From: a virus
DNA: 64,000 bases
Strand: one strand, 5' to 3'
Virus record (IMG/VR): IMGVR_UViG_3300031823_000003
Location: 1-64,000 of that record
In this document: positions 48,089 to 57,123 of the stretch, one piece after another
Layout of the letters: each line of letters starts with the position of its first letter
Position numbering within the stretch: position 1 is the first letter of the stretch
Made by a program: the position numbers and the translations under genes
The notes under the pieces: generated by a model
Seen by the model: only the letters and a program-made list of their open reading frames with translations
What the model was told of the DNA's origin: nothing
Database searches by the model: none

Positions 48089-51000
48089 TTAATTGGCCTG
48101 CACCACGATTAGTCTGGGGAACGTCACCGTGGCTGACACAAATGCCGCTTGCGTAGCGGTATCCGTGGCGCGGCCTACCTGCACGATCATCAGCGCTCCG
48201 GCTACGCATCCCGTCATATCGGTGGAGTTCATCTGCACGTTCGAGTTGGACCAGAACTGGTTGGCTGTGGTATTCAGTGTAATCGTTGACAGGGAGTGCG
48301 AGGCATTGAACGTCACATCGTCGGTTGTGGTGCCGTCACCCTTGGCGCACGATACCTGGATCGCGGGGATAATCGTATGCCCGCTGGTTGTATCTGTGGA
48401 CGCGACCTGAAACCGGATAAACGGGTTGGACGCGGAGTCCCAGTCCTCGGGGATAACCACGGAGAACTGAGCGAAAGTAGAGGACGTGTCCGTGATCGCA
48501 ACGAATCCACTCTTGTTGTTGGTGCCCACCCGGCAGGTGACGGTCCCGCCTGATCCGATCGACCATCCCGCGCCTGCCGTAGTGTTATTGCAGTTGGCAG
48601 CGGGGATTGTTTTGACATCGGGAAAATCTATGTAAGCGTTCGCGCCAGCGGTCGCCGTAGACACGACTACCTTGTTCGCAGTGGTGGTGGTCGAGGCGAA
48701 TACATCCAGAGTGCCAGTAGACGCAGGCAGAGACGCCGTGACGGAGCCGAGCGCGCCAGTGACGGGTTGTAGTGTGACTGTCCCGCTGGTGGCGTTTCCG
48801 AATGCAATTGATCCGGCGGTGCCGCTTGCGCCGAGAGTAGGAGTGGAAGTCCATGATGTGGCTGTCGTGCTGGTAGTATTGGGGATTTGCCCGGTCGCCG
48901 CGCTGGTCGCGTTAGTGCCGCCGCCAGCGATAGGTATTGTAGGCAGATCGGCGGTCCCGATAGTCTGGTATCCGGGTGCCGCCGTGGAGCCTGTATTATT
49001 CCCCCACCACTTGTGCGCTCCGGCGTTCCCCAGAGCGAGGGTTACCGCACTGGTAGAGGCGCTATTTGTAATCAGCGTACCATCCCCGGAGACTGAAACA
49101 ACCGGGCCACCGCCTTGCGGCATAATGGCACCCAAGAGTTGCTTGTAGGAATTCGACGCACCTGTCGCAGACTGCTGCACGAAGAAATCAATAAACAGAG
49201 CATTGGTACAAGTTTGATTGGGGGAACTCACTGCTGTATTGGAATCGGTATATACGCTATCGGCTGCGGCCAGCGATGCGCCGTTCTCAATCGTCAGACC
49301 CGGTGCACCTTTGACGATCAGATTGCAACTTGCTCCGGTTCCAACCGTCGTCGCAATGATTTCATAGTTCCAAGATGCGTTCGTGATCGCTACCGTGTTC
49401 AGTGCGCTGGATTGAATTGCGGCGAGCGGGGTCACCGTACCAGAGCCGCATCCCGATACAGAACATAATTTCGCGGTAATGGTCACCTGCGGCGTACTCG
49501 CCGTGGTTGTGCTAAGAACTCCGGAACCGTGAATAGCAAAGGGCTGCCCCGCACTGTTCAGGTAACTGGCCGCAAGAGACAATTCCATCAGTTGCACATC
49601 GGTAGCCGCAGTAGGATTCGATTGAGTGACAGAGGTTGTATTTGTAACAGCGGCTAAGGCGGAAGTGCCTGCTCCGCCTGATCCACAGGCTGCTCCCGCG
49701 TCTATCGTGTTGCCGTTAGCGTCGAATTTTACGCAATCGTTGGTGGTGGTGGTACCTGTAGATAATTGCAGTTTAGAGCCATTGCCTTGTTCGGATGTGA
49801 CCCCTGAGATAGCGATAAGTCCGGCACCACTCACGGTTACTGGGGATGTTGCGGTCATTGCCCCGCCGCCGGAGCTGGTTACGCAGGTCGCGCAGGCAAT
49901 AACTCCCGCCGCTGAAATCGTCGCAGGAGATGTTGCGGTGAGCGCTCCTCCGTTGGTGGTAGTCGCGCAGGTAGAGCACGCGATAGTCCCGGTGCCAGTG
50001 ATTGTGCCGCCTGTGATCGGGGGGGTGGTGGCAATGCTGGTAACCGATCCAATACTAAAAAATGACCCGCCATTCTGCGAGGCTTGGATCGTGTTTGTAC
50101 CGGAGTTAGGCCAGAGGATGTCAATGCCAGCAGTCGGAGTAGGCGAGGTCGATCCCGCTGTCCAGCAGAGAGCGGTTACAGTGGAAGGGCAGGCAGCACC
50201 CAGTGATCCAGCGGAGCCGATTTGCACTGTGCTGCCAAAAGTTCCGGTGGTACCTACACTCAGGCTGGTACCGACGCTATCGCTACCGCCGTTTATGATA
50301 TTGCCCGTCTGATCCACGGTAAACACATCAACGTTGGTGTTGGCAGAGTTTGATTTCCCCTCAAACAGAAACCCGGTATTGCTCACGGTCGGAATGTACG
50401 CGAATACGACGCTGTCCGTGTTGGTGACTTGGGTGGCATTCAGTTCCCCAAATGGAGTCGCGGCAGTGCCCAATCCGGATGCGCCGGCGGAGGCGACGAG
50501 TAATGGAGTATTGACGGCGACAGACGCTAAATTGGAGAGCGCGGTGTTCGCCCCGCTGCTGGCTGGAGTGGCACAGGCCCACGCTGATCCGTTCCATGCG
50601 AGCACCTGATTGGTAGAGCAACTGGTCAACAGTCCAAGAGTGGTTGTACCTGTCAGACCGCCACCGGAGGTTGCGCCTATCACTGCCGCTGCACATGCGC
50701 CATCGCCGCGCAGGTACGTGCTTACTGAGCAGGTGCCGCTGAATAACGCGATTACGTCAGCACTGGCCGCAATGGATGGCACGCCCGAAGTGGTGGTGTT
50801 TTTGAGTATGCCCGTGCTCAGCCCGGAGAGCAGAGTGCCATTTATCCCTTTGACTGTAAGCACAGCGGAACTGCTCAATGTACCGTCACCGCTCACGGCC
50901 AGGCTTTTAATTGAAGTAGTGGATGCCCAGATCGCAATCTGTCCCGGTGTAATCGTTCCCGATGTTGATACGTTCGCGGTGCTGGTGCCACACGTGGGAC

Positions 51001-51163
51001 AGGAGATCACGCTGCCCGTCACTACAATCGGAGAGGTACCCGTGTAGGTTGTGCCACCGCCTGCACCGCCTCCGCCTCCGGATTGCTGTGCGGATACGTA
51101 CGCACTGCCGAACAGACCCAAGGAAAGCACGGCGACGGCGACAGCGGAGATGATTTTTTTCAT
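48089..51163 (-). CDS. secreted fibre-like protein
   Basis: A 1024-residue protein with a Sec signal (ISAVAVAVLSLGLFGSAYVS, cleavage after VSA). After a Gly-rich linker come CPTC-type cysteine pairs and many fibre repeats such as TGTTTLGLLTSCSTNQVLAW and GGGTNATSAATGQIPNT. The unit NQVLAWNGSAWACA is shared with the giant protein at 36233. The C-terminal 150 residues look like a beta-sandwich head. This resembles tail fibres, but with an export signal. Confidence 0.72.
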   Translation of the reverse strand: MKKIISAVAVAVLSLGLFGSAYVSAQQSGGGGGAGGGTTYTGTSPIVVTGSVISCPTCGTSTANVSTSGTITPGQIAIWASTTSIKSLAVSGDGTLSSSAVLTVKGINGTLLSGLSTGILKNTTTSGVPSIAASADVIALFSGTCSVSTYLRGDGACAAAVIGATSGGGLTGTTTLGLLTSCSTNQVLAWNGSAWACATPASSGANTALSNLASVAVNTPLLVASAGASGLGTAATPFGELNATQVTNTDSVVFAYIPTVSNTGFLFEGKSNSANTNVDVFTVDQTGNIINGGSDSVGTSLSVGTTGTFGSTVQIGSAGSLGAACPSTVTALCWTAGSTSPTPTAGIDILWPNSGTNTIQASQNGGSFFSIGSVTSIATTPPITGGTITGTGTIACSTCATTTNGGALTATSPATISAAGVIACATCVTSSGGGAMTATSPVTVSGAGLIAISGVTSEQGNGSKLQLSTGTTTTNDCVKFDANGNTIDAGAACGSGGAGTSALAAVTNTTSVTQSNPTAATDVQLMELSLAASYLNSAGQPFAIHGSGVLSTTTASTPQVTITAKLCSVSGCGSGTVTPLAAIQSSALNTVAITNASWNYEIIATTVGTGASCNLIVKGAPGLTIENGASLAAADSVYTDSNTAVSSPNQTCTNALFIDFFVQQSATGASNSYKQLLGAIMPQGGGPVVSVSGDGTLITNSASTSAVTLALGNAGAHKWWGNNTGSTAAPGYQTIGTADLPTIPIAGGGTNATSAATGQIPNTTSTTATSWTSTPTLGASGTAGSIAFGNATSGTVTLQPVTGALGSVTASLPASTGTLDVFASTTTTANKVVVSTATAGANAYIDFPDVKTIPAANCNNTTAGAGWSIGSGGTVTCRVGTNNKSGFVAITDTSSTFAQFSVVIPEDWDSASNPFIRFQVASTDTTSGHTIIPAIQVSCAKGDGTTTDDVTFNASHSLSTITLNTTANQFWSNSNVQMNSTDMTGCVAGALMIVQVGRATDTATQAAFVSATVTFPRLIVVQAN

Positions 51164-51174
51164 AAACTGATCGA

Positions 51175-51825
51175 CTAATCGACTACAACACTCACATTCC
51201 AGATATCCGTGCCAGTGCCAAATATAAATATCTCGCTGATATCGAACGGATTTCCCGGCGAGAACATCGCCGACGAATAATATGCTGGTTGCACTCCCGT
51301 TGCGGTATTAGCCAGCTTGAATATCCGGTAGGCAGTGGCGGTCATGCGATAGTCGCAGCCGATGTACAGGAATGTTCCGGTACCGCCGTCCTCGAAGGTA
51401 ACGAGGAAGTTATTGGCTAACTGCTTGGGGAACAGATATGCCCCGGTTCCGAGCGCGCCGACCGGATAGCCGCCGGCAGCACGAGTAACAGGATTAGGAC
51501 CACCTTGTGCCGACATATCAGTCTGTTTGCCAAGCGTGACCGTGTTGCCGCTGACTGACTTGATGAGCACGGTTTCGCCGCTGCCGGATACGTAGGGAGC
51601 AGCGGCCCCGGATGGCACTTGCAGCCATGCGGGTTCGCCGGGGATGAAAATGTTAGCGGCGTCATTTCCCGCTGTTGATGCCGTGCCGAGTGTAAGCACT
51701 ACCGGCGAACCAGCGGGAGCGGAGGCAAACGATCCTGTGGCGGCGGTTACCCACGATCCCAGCATGGGCTGCGGAGTGTTGGTAGTGGCCAGTTTGAATG
51801 TGCTGCCGATCTTGCGGTATGCCAT
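51175..51825 (-). CDS. structural protein
   Basis: A 216-residue beta-rich protein without signal peptide: MAYRKIGSTFKLATTNTPQP, VVLTLGTAST, ETVLIKSVSGNTVTLGKQ, FLVTFEDGGTGTFLYIG. It lies 11 bases downstream of the next small gene in the head-tail cluster. It may be a decoration or minor tail protein. No family is recognised. Confidence 0.55.
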   Translation of the reverse strand: MAYRKIGSTFKLATTNTPQPMLGSWVTAATGSFASAPAGSPVVLTLGTASTAGNDAANIFIPGEPAWLQVPSGAAAPYVSGSGETVLIKSVSGNTVTLGKQTDMSAQGGPNPVTRAAGGYPVGALGTGAYLFPKQLANNFLVTFEDGGTGTFLYIGCDYRMTATAYRIFKLANTATGVQPAYYSSAMFSPGNPFDISEIFIFGTGTDIWNVSVVVD

Positions 51826-51833
51826 AGAAGTGG

Positions 51834-52196
51834 TTACCGGGCCTTTCGACGTTTGCGGGTGGACTTGGGCACGGATGGAGACGCGACTGCCATTCCGTAG
51901 TTCAGGTAGTCGGGCTTGGGATCAGGATGGGTGCGCTCCGATGTGACAGTACAGGTTTTCAGGCGGGTAATGTGCTTCTGCGCATTCTCTAATATCCCGC
52001 AGGACACTTCCCGATATTGGCCTGTGCGCCAGTCCCATTCCCGGTGTGATCGCAGGCTGGCTGGATCGGTGAATGTGTCCAGTGGGATCGCGTTGGTGCG
52101 GACAGGAGGGTAGTGCGCTCCGGCTGATGCTGGTTGATTGCGCTGCGGTACCATGTGAGCGTCGAAGTCGTCGAACCGGGATGGGACTTTAGCCAT
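51834..52196 (-). CDS. hypothetical protein
   Basis: A 120-residue protein rich in Pro, Arg, His and Asp, with a basic end (PSVPKSTRKRRKAR). It has no predicted membrane part. It sits between two structural genes and could be a minor virion protein. Nothing more can be said from sequence. Confidence 0.5.
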   Translation of the reverse strand: MAKVPSRFDDFDAHMVPQRNQPASAGAHYPPVRTNAIPLDTFTDPASLRSHREWDWRTGQYREVSCGILENAQKHITRLKTCTVTSERTHPDPKPDYLNYGMAVASPSVPKSTRKRRKAR

Positions 52197-52210
52197 AGCG
52201 CAATCTCTCC

Positions 52211-52657
52211 TTATGTCGCGTTCGGTCTGTCGATCAGCGTGTCACGCTTCGGGTCGGCGGCGATCCCGGTACTGACTCCCGATGGATTGACGTAGGCAGC
52301 GGGGTCGCGGTTCCACACACGGGCCTTGCCGTGAGTAATGTCACCCGCAAACTTTTCGTGCTGCGGCGGCTTGTTAGCTGTGCCGCCATCGTCATCGAAT
52401 ACCGCCAATGCGTACCCGTAACGCTTCTCAGAGGCGCGCAATTCAGCCAGCGAATGCACCACTGGTTTATGCCCGCGCTCATCCCGGATATGCTCTATTA
52501 CCATGCCGCCCTCGAATACATTGCGCGCGGCGACCAGCGCACGCCGGGATGCGGGATCGTGAGGCTTACAATATTCCGTAAAAGTACCGTCGCGTAGATA
52601 ACTCACTCCCCGTGGATGCACGTTGCGACCGGGCGGACACTTGCAGCACGTAATCAT
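52211..52657 (-). CDS. hypothetical protein with N-terminal Cys cluster
   Basis: A 148-residue protein starting MITCCKCPPGRNVHPRGVSY, with a further cysteine in TEYCKPHD. These could bind zinc. A helical part follows (DPASRRALVAARNVFEGGMV), then YGYALAVFDDDGG. It lies 22 bases after the adaptor gene. The role is unknown. Confidence 0.5.
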   Translation of the reverse strand: MITCCKCPPGRNVHPRGVSYLRDGTFTEYCKPHDPASRRALVAARNVFEGGMVIEHIRDERGHKPVVHSLAELRASEKRYGYALAVFDDDGGTANKPPQHEKFAGDITHGKARVWNRDPAAYVNPSGVSTGIAADPKRDTLIDRPNAT

Positions 52658-52679
52658 GTTAAGATTTTACTATGCGTGT

Positions 52680-53705
52680 CTACCAGTCGGCGGATTGAGC
52701 CGTCATGGCACGCAACGTGTCTCCTCCACCGTAGCTGCCGTCCGGACCGATCAGCGGCATCTGCATCTCCTGAGCCATAACTATATCGCTGCGCCATAAA
52801 TTTTCATCTTCCTGTGCGGCAGTACTGATGCGCGACTCGAACTCTTTCATCTTCTGCTGAGCCAAGGTGACCGCAGTTGCTTCCGAATAATTAGGATTAT
52901 CCTTCGGGCGATACATTAGCGCCTGCGATATTGCATATGAGATCAGCGCGTCTACCCGCGTGAATGGTGGAAAGTTATCAGTGTCATTGACCAGCACCGG
53001 GGGAGTTATGTACCCAGTCCACGGATATGCTGTCTGGACATTCGACGCTGGCCACATCTCAAATTGATAATTCCCACTTGGGTCCGGTGGCATCGTGGCA
53101 ACCAGTCGCGGGAACATGACGATCAGCCGCGATGGGTCATAGTTGTCGATGAACGCCTGCGAATAATTGGTGGCGAGGCGATAATAGAGTTGCAGATTGC
53201 GTACCGAGAAGAAAAATTTCAGGTTGGGGATACTGAAATACATCGAGGTCAGATAGTATCCCGTCGATGTAACCGTCGGGTTCCCCCACGGTAAATCCAG
53301 AGTGAGCACCTGATGCGCCTGGTCGAGCGCAATCACATTGTAGATCGGGGCATAGTATCCGACGCGGAGAGACTGTTGTGTGATCGGTAGTCCGCTCAGA
53401 CTCGGAGTCCAGCCTGTGCCCGTGCCTTGGACGCTGGTACTGCCGTATGTGAGGGTGATCGATCCGGTTGAGTAGAACCCGGAAGTGAGGATTTGCCCGC
53501 GTGTGAGCTGTGAATACCAGAGGCGGCGACCAACGACTTCGCGGAGAGCGTCGTTCAGCCACGACTGCACCATTGCCACGCTGGCGGATGGATTCCACGA
53601 GAGAACTTGGCCGATTGCCTGACCGTAGTTGTACTGCTGAACATAGGGCGCAACGCCGTTAGGAGTGATCTGGCCGGGAATCTGCGGGGGCGGTGTTATC
53701 GGCAT
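52680..53705 (-). CDS. head-tail adaptor-like protein
   Basis: A 341-residue protein. It begins with helices (VAMVQSWLNDALREVVGRRLW), then a beta part with GSITLTYGSTSVQGTGTGWT, and ends with helices (DALISYAISQALMYRPKDN, LAQQKMKEFESRISTAAQ). This helix-sheet-helix plan is that of adaptor proteins that join portal and nozzle in short-tailed phages. The protein at 33085 has a similar end. The place downstream of the capsid genes fits. Confidence 0.65.
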   Translation of the reverse strand: MPITPPPQIPGQITPNGVAPYVQQYNYGQAIGQVLSWNPSASVAMVQSWLNDALREVVGRRLWYSQLTRGQILTSGFYSTGSITLTYGSTSVQGTGTGWTPSLSGLPITQQSLRVGYYAPIYNVIALDQAHQVLTLDLPWGNPTVTSTGYYLTSMYFSIPNLKFFFSVRNLQLYYRLATNYSQAFIDNYDPSRLIVMFPRLVATMPPDPSGNYQFEMWPASNVQTAYPWTGYITPPVLVNDTDNFPPFTRVDALISYAISQALMYRPKDNPNYSEATAVTLAQQKMKEFESRISTAAQEDENLWRSDIVMAQEMQMPLIGPDGSYGGGDTLRAMTAQSADW

Positions 53706-53746
53706 ATCGGCAACTCGGTGTCACCCAATTGTATCCCCAGAGCACA

Positions 53747-53774
53747 AAGGCCAAACCGATTAAAGTTTGGCCTT
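53747..53774 (-). terminator. terminator-like hairpin after the capsid operon
   Basis: AAGGCCAAAC and GTTTGGCCTT form a perfect 10-bp stem around an 8-nt loop, in the 120-bp gap between the genes at 53825 and 52680. On the minus strand the stem's last bases are followed by TGTGC, so there is no long U-tract. It may reduce read-through from capsid to tail genes, or act as an RNA-processing site. Confidence 0.55.
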
Positions 53775-53824
53775 CATAGCGGCAGCCAGCGGAGGAAAAT
53801 CCACTGTGCACCGATCGCCGGGGA

Positions 53825-54226
53825 TTATTGTCCGCGCACAGTCAGCAACCAGATCGCGCCCGCAAAGTTAAATCCAGCGGCGGCTTCGGTGAGTGGTGCA
53901 ATACCCGCAGCAGCCGGGGAATTGAATACCTGAAATTTCAACTGTGAGTACCCCTCGAATCCTGCTCCGGTTGATACCGCGCCCATCTGGGCGAGTGCCA
54001 GTGTCACTTGGGGAACGTAGCCAGCGGCAGTAGAATTCTGTCCGCTTATCCACGCGCACATGATGCCGTTGGTGGAGAGGGAGCGCAGCGCGAGGGCACT
54101 GATGACGTATCCGCCTGTGACGTAGTCGCTGGTGCCGGGGACGATGAGAAAGGTATCTTCCCAGAGGCCGGGACCGAGAACAAGACGGGAACCTTGGACC
54201 GCTGGAATCGGATTAGGCAATGCCAT
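53825..54226 (-). CDS. capsid-associated structural protein
   Basis: A 133-residue beta-rich protein: GSRLVLGPGLWEDTFLIVPG, YVISALALRSLST, YVPQVTLALAQMGAVS, GAIWLLTVRG. No signal peptide or cysteine cluster is present. The place near the major capsid gene suggests a decoration or fibre-base protein. Family unknown. Confidence 0.55.
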   Translation of the reverse strand: MALPNPIPAVQGSRLVLGPGLWEDTFLIVPGTSDYVTGGYVISALALRSLSTNGIMCAWISGQNSTAAGYVPQVTLALAQMGAVSTGAGFEGYSQLKFQVFNSPAAAGIAPLTEAAAGFNFAGAIWLLTVRGQ

Positions 54227-54239
54227 TTAAGTGTCCTCG

Positions 54240-54668
54240 CTAATTTCCGATGATCGTCAGAAACATACTGTACGGGTTATTATGAGTTCCGCCGAAGTAT
54301 GTCGTATCCAAAGTCACCGCATTACTAGCCGTAACGTGAATCGTAGCAGGAGCCAGGCCGTTACCCGAACCACAACTAGCGGCACCCCCAGACTTGGAAT
54401 TAGCCCCGGTATCGTCTGTCCAGTTAAGTTGATAGCTTACCGTCGTTCCGCCAGAACACGGGGTGTTTAATATTTCGGTGTAGATGAAAATTGTGTAATC
54501 TCCATCCACAGAAGGAGTAAACAGCGTATCCCCAGTGACAGATGACGTTGAACTGACTAGGGAAAATTTGGAGTAGCTGAACTGAGTGGTAGCAGCGGCA
54601 TGTAATCCCAGATAACTTAATCCGAGAAGCGCAATCACCAACAGACCAGCAAAGTACCTATTATTCAT
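54240..54668 (-). CDS. small secreted beta-sandwich protein
   Basis: A 142-residue protein with a Sec signal (RYFAGLLVIALLGLSYLGLH, cleavage near HAAA). The mature part looks like a C1q/TNF-like sandwich: FTPSVDGDYTIFIYTEIL, VSYQLNWTDDTG, TIHVTASNAVTLDTTYFG. One cysteine pair may form a disulfide. It is another export-signal protein in the structural block. Confidence 0.6.
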   Translation of the reverse strand: MNNRYFAGLLVIALLGLSYLGLHAAATTQFSYSKFSLVSSTSSVTGDTLFTPSVDGDYTIFIYTEILNTPCSGGTTVSYQLNWTDDTGANSKSGGAASCGSGNGLAPATIHVTASNAVTLDTTYFGGTHNNPYSMFLTIIGN

Positions 54669-54704
54669 AAAAATATTCTATCTCTCACCGCCCAAAGTGG
54701 ATCA

Positions 54705-55343
54705 TCAGAACGGCGACACATACGCCATCACATCGCATAGACCGCCCGACACTGCCGACATTGCCCAACCCAAAACCTTGTTGGTCGGGGCTGTACCGGA
54801 AGCGATATGGTTGACAGCAAAGTTCGTTGCAAGCCCAATGATGGCATCGCCAGCCGCAGTACCAGCCGCCGCCACGCATCCGGGGATGAATCCGAGTAGT
54901 CCGATGAACACATAGCTGCCGTTGCCGCCGCCGTTAAGTACGGTGTTGGTAAACCCGGCTCCAGCACCAGTCGCACCCGTTGATGTATTCGGCAGCAGCC
55001 AGCCAGCGACCATATTGACACCACCGACAGACTCAGTGGATACACCGGAGACCACGGTCAGTGTTTCATCCGTGTAATAGACTGGAGCGGGTCCGCCGAC
55101 GGTCGCGGGGTTTCCGGTGGACAAGTATTTTACGTATTTCACCCACAGGAATGAGCCGTATCCAGCCGCCGACGGCAACCCAATTGATCCCTGCGACGGA
55201 GAAGGCATGCAGTACAGTGATCCCAGAGGGTTCTGCGCGCCGTTGTTCAGCAGACCGGAGTTGAACGGATCACAGGTTGCATACAGACCGTTGCCGATCT
55301 TCAAATTGGAACTGATTACCGGATATTCGTTTGTCAGAGCCAT
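54705..55343 (-). CDS. structural protein, capsid decoration candidate
   Basis: A 212-residue protein. It begins MALTNEYPVISSNLKIGNGL and is rich in Gly, Ala, Ser and Thr. The centre has strands (SFLWVKYVKYLSTG, APVYYTDETLTVVSG) and the last 70 residues are Gly/Ala-rich helical (CVAAAGTAAGDAIIGLATNF). It is the first structural gene after the capsid gene and the inserted nuclease, so a decoration or cement role is a fair guess. Confidence 0.55.
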   Translation of the reverse strand: MALTNEYPVISSNLKIGNGLYATCDPFNSGLLNNGAQNPLGSLYCMPSPSQGSIGLPSAAGYGSFLWVKYVKYLSTGNPATVGGPAPVYYTDETLTVVSGVSTESVGGVNMVAGWLLPNTSTGATGAGAGFTNTVLNGGGNGSYVFIGLLGFIPGCVAAAGTAAGDAIIGLATNFAVNHIASGTAPTNKVLGWAMSAVSGGLCDVMAYVSPF

Positions 55344-55384
55344 TGTCTGTTCTCCGTTGCTACGAAATCGAAATCGCTAAAATC

Positions 55385-56089
55385 CTACGCGGCGATTGGT
55401 CCCGCCAATGTTGCTACAAAATCTTCGTTGCGCTCGTAAATCTTAGGAAGGCTGGGCTGTGCTGCCTCTTTGTCCGCCTCGGGGTTTACAACTAAGTCCC
55501 ACCTGTCTTCATAGGACCTAATCAAGCTGAGTTTGCAATTGCGCTCACGAAAGCCCTTACCGCGCTTCCATATCGTCGTCTCGCAGCAACCCAACTCTTT
55601 TGCTATTTCCGTCTTAAGCATGCCCTTGCCCAACATTTCGTTTATCTTTAGCAAGGTCGGAGCGCTGTCACACTCGCGCATGACAATGGACATATCCCCA
55701 TATGCATCGATCAGTGTAGCTGGCAGTATCCAGAAGCGTCTCTGATCCAGCCCCACAAAGATTACAAAGTCGCACTCGTTGGCGAATGTCCTACGCTTCT
55801 GTATACGCCTGTAACCGATGCCGTATACATTTTGAGCACACGAGAACACATATGATCTGCTTCTCCCCTTATTCGGTGCTGATAAGTGGGCAGACTTAAC
55901 TTGAAGGCGTAGCCCATTCAACAGCATTAAATCCACACCATGATCATCAACGACTGGTCTGTACGGATTGATCCCTTGGCGAAGCAACTCCTCCATGACT
56001 AAGAGAACTCCTCGCTCTCCCGTCTTAATTACTGATCTAACGGTTTGTACTTTCCCTCTATATCTCATAAATGGTTGAAAATTAACCAC
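55385..56089 (-). CDS. PD-(D/E)XK-type homing nuclease with HTH
   Basis: A 234-residue nuclease. GERGVLLVMEELLRQGINPY gives the helix glutamate, DDHGVDLMLLNGLRLQVKSA gives the D...QxK active site of the PD-(D/E)XK fold. A C-terminal helix-turn-helix (MLKTEIAKELGCCETTIWKR) would bind the target. It sits alone, 5 bases after the major capsid gene, a common place for free-standing homing nucleases. Its AT content looks higher than its neighbours. Confidence 0.78.
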   Translation of the reverse strand: MVNFQPFMRYRGKVQTVRSVIKTGERGVLLVMEELLRQGINPYRPVVDDHGVDLMLLNGLRLQVKSAHLSAPNKGRSRSYVFSCAQNVYGIGYRRIQKRRTFANECDFVIFVGLDQRRFWILPATLIDAYGDMSIVMRECDSAPTLLKINEMLGKGMLKTEIAKELGCCETTIWKRGKGFRERNCKLSLIRSYEDRWDLVVNPEADKEAAQPSLPKIYERNEDFVATLAGPIAA

Positions 56090-56094
56090 TTAAG

Positions 56095-57069
56095 TCACTG
56101 AACGTTTTGGAGCACGAATCCCAGCCTGGGAGCGGTTACCACGACGTTCCCGCCGAACACTGTCTGTGCCGCCATATCCAGCGAGTTCGGGAGCTCTTTC
56201 CAGCCTGTAAACCCGAAGTTGAACGCCGGGTCCTCGGATACATAACTGTCAATGAAGTCGGTGTTCATCCCGAAGATCGTATTCGCCGGGCAGTACTGAT
56301 CGACTACTACTGACATTCCGTTGAATTTGAAACTGCGGAATCCTGCGGACTGGAGATCGGGGTCAACTTCATACGTCCGCTGCATGGGCAGCATTTTCGC
56401 CCAGAACGAGTTGTATATCGACTGGGTAGTGGCGATGAAATTGGGTTGATCAGGGCCGAACGTTGCTTGGCCATATGCCACTTGGAGCTGCTGTAGTGAG
56501 AACGGCCAGTTGACGCCGCCATTGTTGAAAAAGTATCCGTTGATGCCCGCAGATGCGCCTGTCCCGACCGATGACCGTGTGATCGAGCCATACGTCGGAT
56601 AATTGGTGCCATCGTCGTAGCCCGCGAGGATGCCGTCGAGCGCGATCAGGGGAGTGACGGTGCCTTGGCCGTCGGCGAAAAATTGTGTGATGAGGGTCTG
56701 CGCCAGCGCCTGCTCGGCGTTGACCACTTTCGGTTCCAGAAAGTTCATCACCGCTGGCCAGCCGCGATTGATAGCGAGATCGGTGCGGCGCACGGTGACG
56801 TTGGCATACGAGAACTTGGGATTGAACAGCATGGCAGTCTGCGTCTGCACGTAGGAGATGTCGAATACGCCGCCGGGAGCAAAGGGTCCGGCCTTCAGAG
56901 GGGCGTACTGGAAGGGGACCTGGATTTGCAGGCCGCCCGGATAAGGTTTGGCCATCGTGCCGCCCTTCCATACCTTGACGAATGTAGGCGACACTTTGAA
57001 ATAACTGTCTAAAAATTCGCTTGAAATGTAGTTGGTCGTGACCGCCTGAAGGTCATTGAAGTTTGCCAT
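56095..57069 (-). CDS. major capsid protein
   Basis: A 324-residue protein with the features of an HK97/P22-like coat protein: an N-terminal arm (MANFNDLQAVTTNYISSEFL), an E-loop-like beta part (LQIQVPFQYAPLKAGPFAPG), a long spine helix (EPKVVNAEQALAQTLITQFF) and a C-terminal beta part ending VTAPRLGFVLQNVQ. It follows a scaffold-type gene and the portal, the standard order. It forms the icosahedral shell. Confidence 0.85.
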   Translation of the reverse strand: MANFNDLQAVTTNYISSEFLDSYFKVSPTFVKVWKGGTMAKPYPGGLQIQVPFQYAPLKAGPFAPGGVFDISYVQTQTAMLFNPKFSYANVTVRRTDLAINRGWPAVMNFLEPKVVNAEQALAQTLITQFFADGQGTVTPLIALDGILAGYDDGTNYPTYGSITRSSVGTGASAGINGYFFNNGGVNWPFSLQQLQVAYGQATFGPDQPNFIATTQSIYNSFWAKMLPMQRTYEVDPDLQSAGFRSFKFNGMSVVVDQYCPANTIFGMNTDFIDSYVSEDPAFNFGFTGWKELPNSLDMAAQTVFGGNVVVTAPRLGFVLQNVQ

Positions 57070-57123
57070 TGACTATCTCCTGTGCTGCGACAGAAATCTT
57101 TTGTCGATCTGCCTGAATCTATG

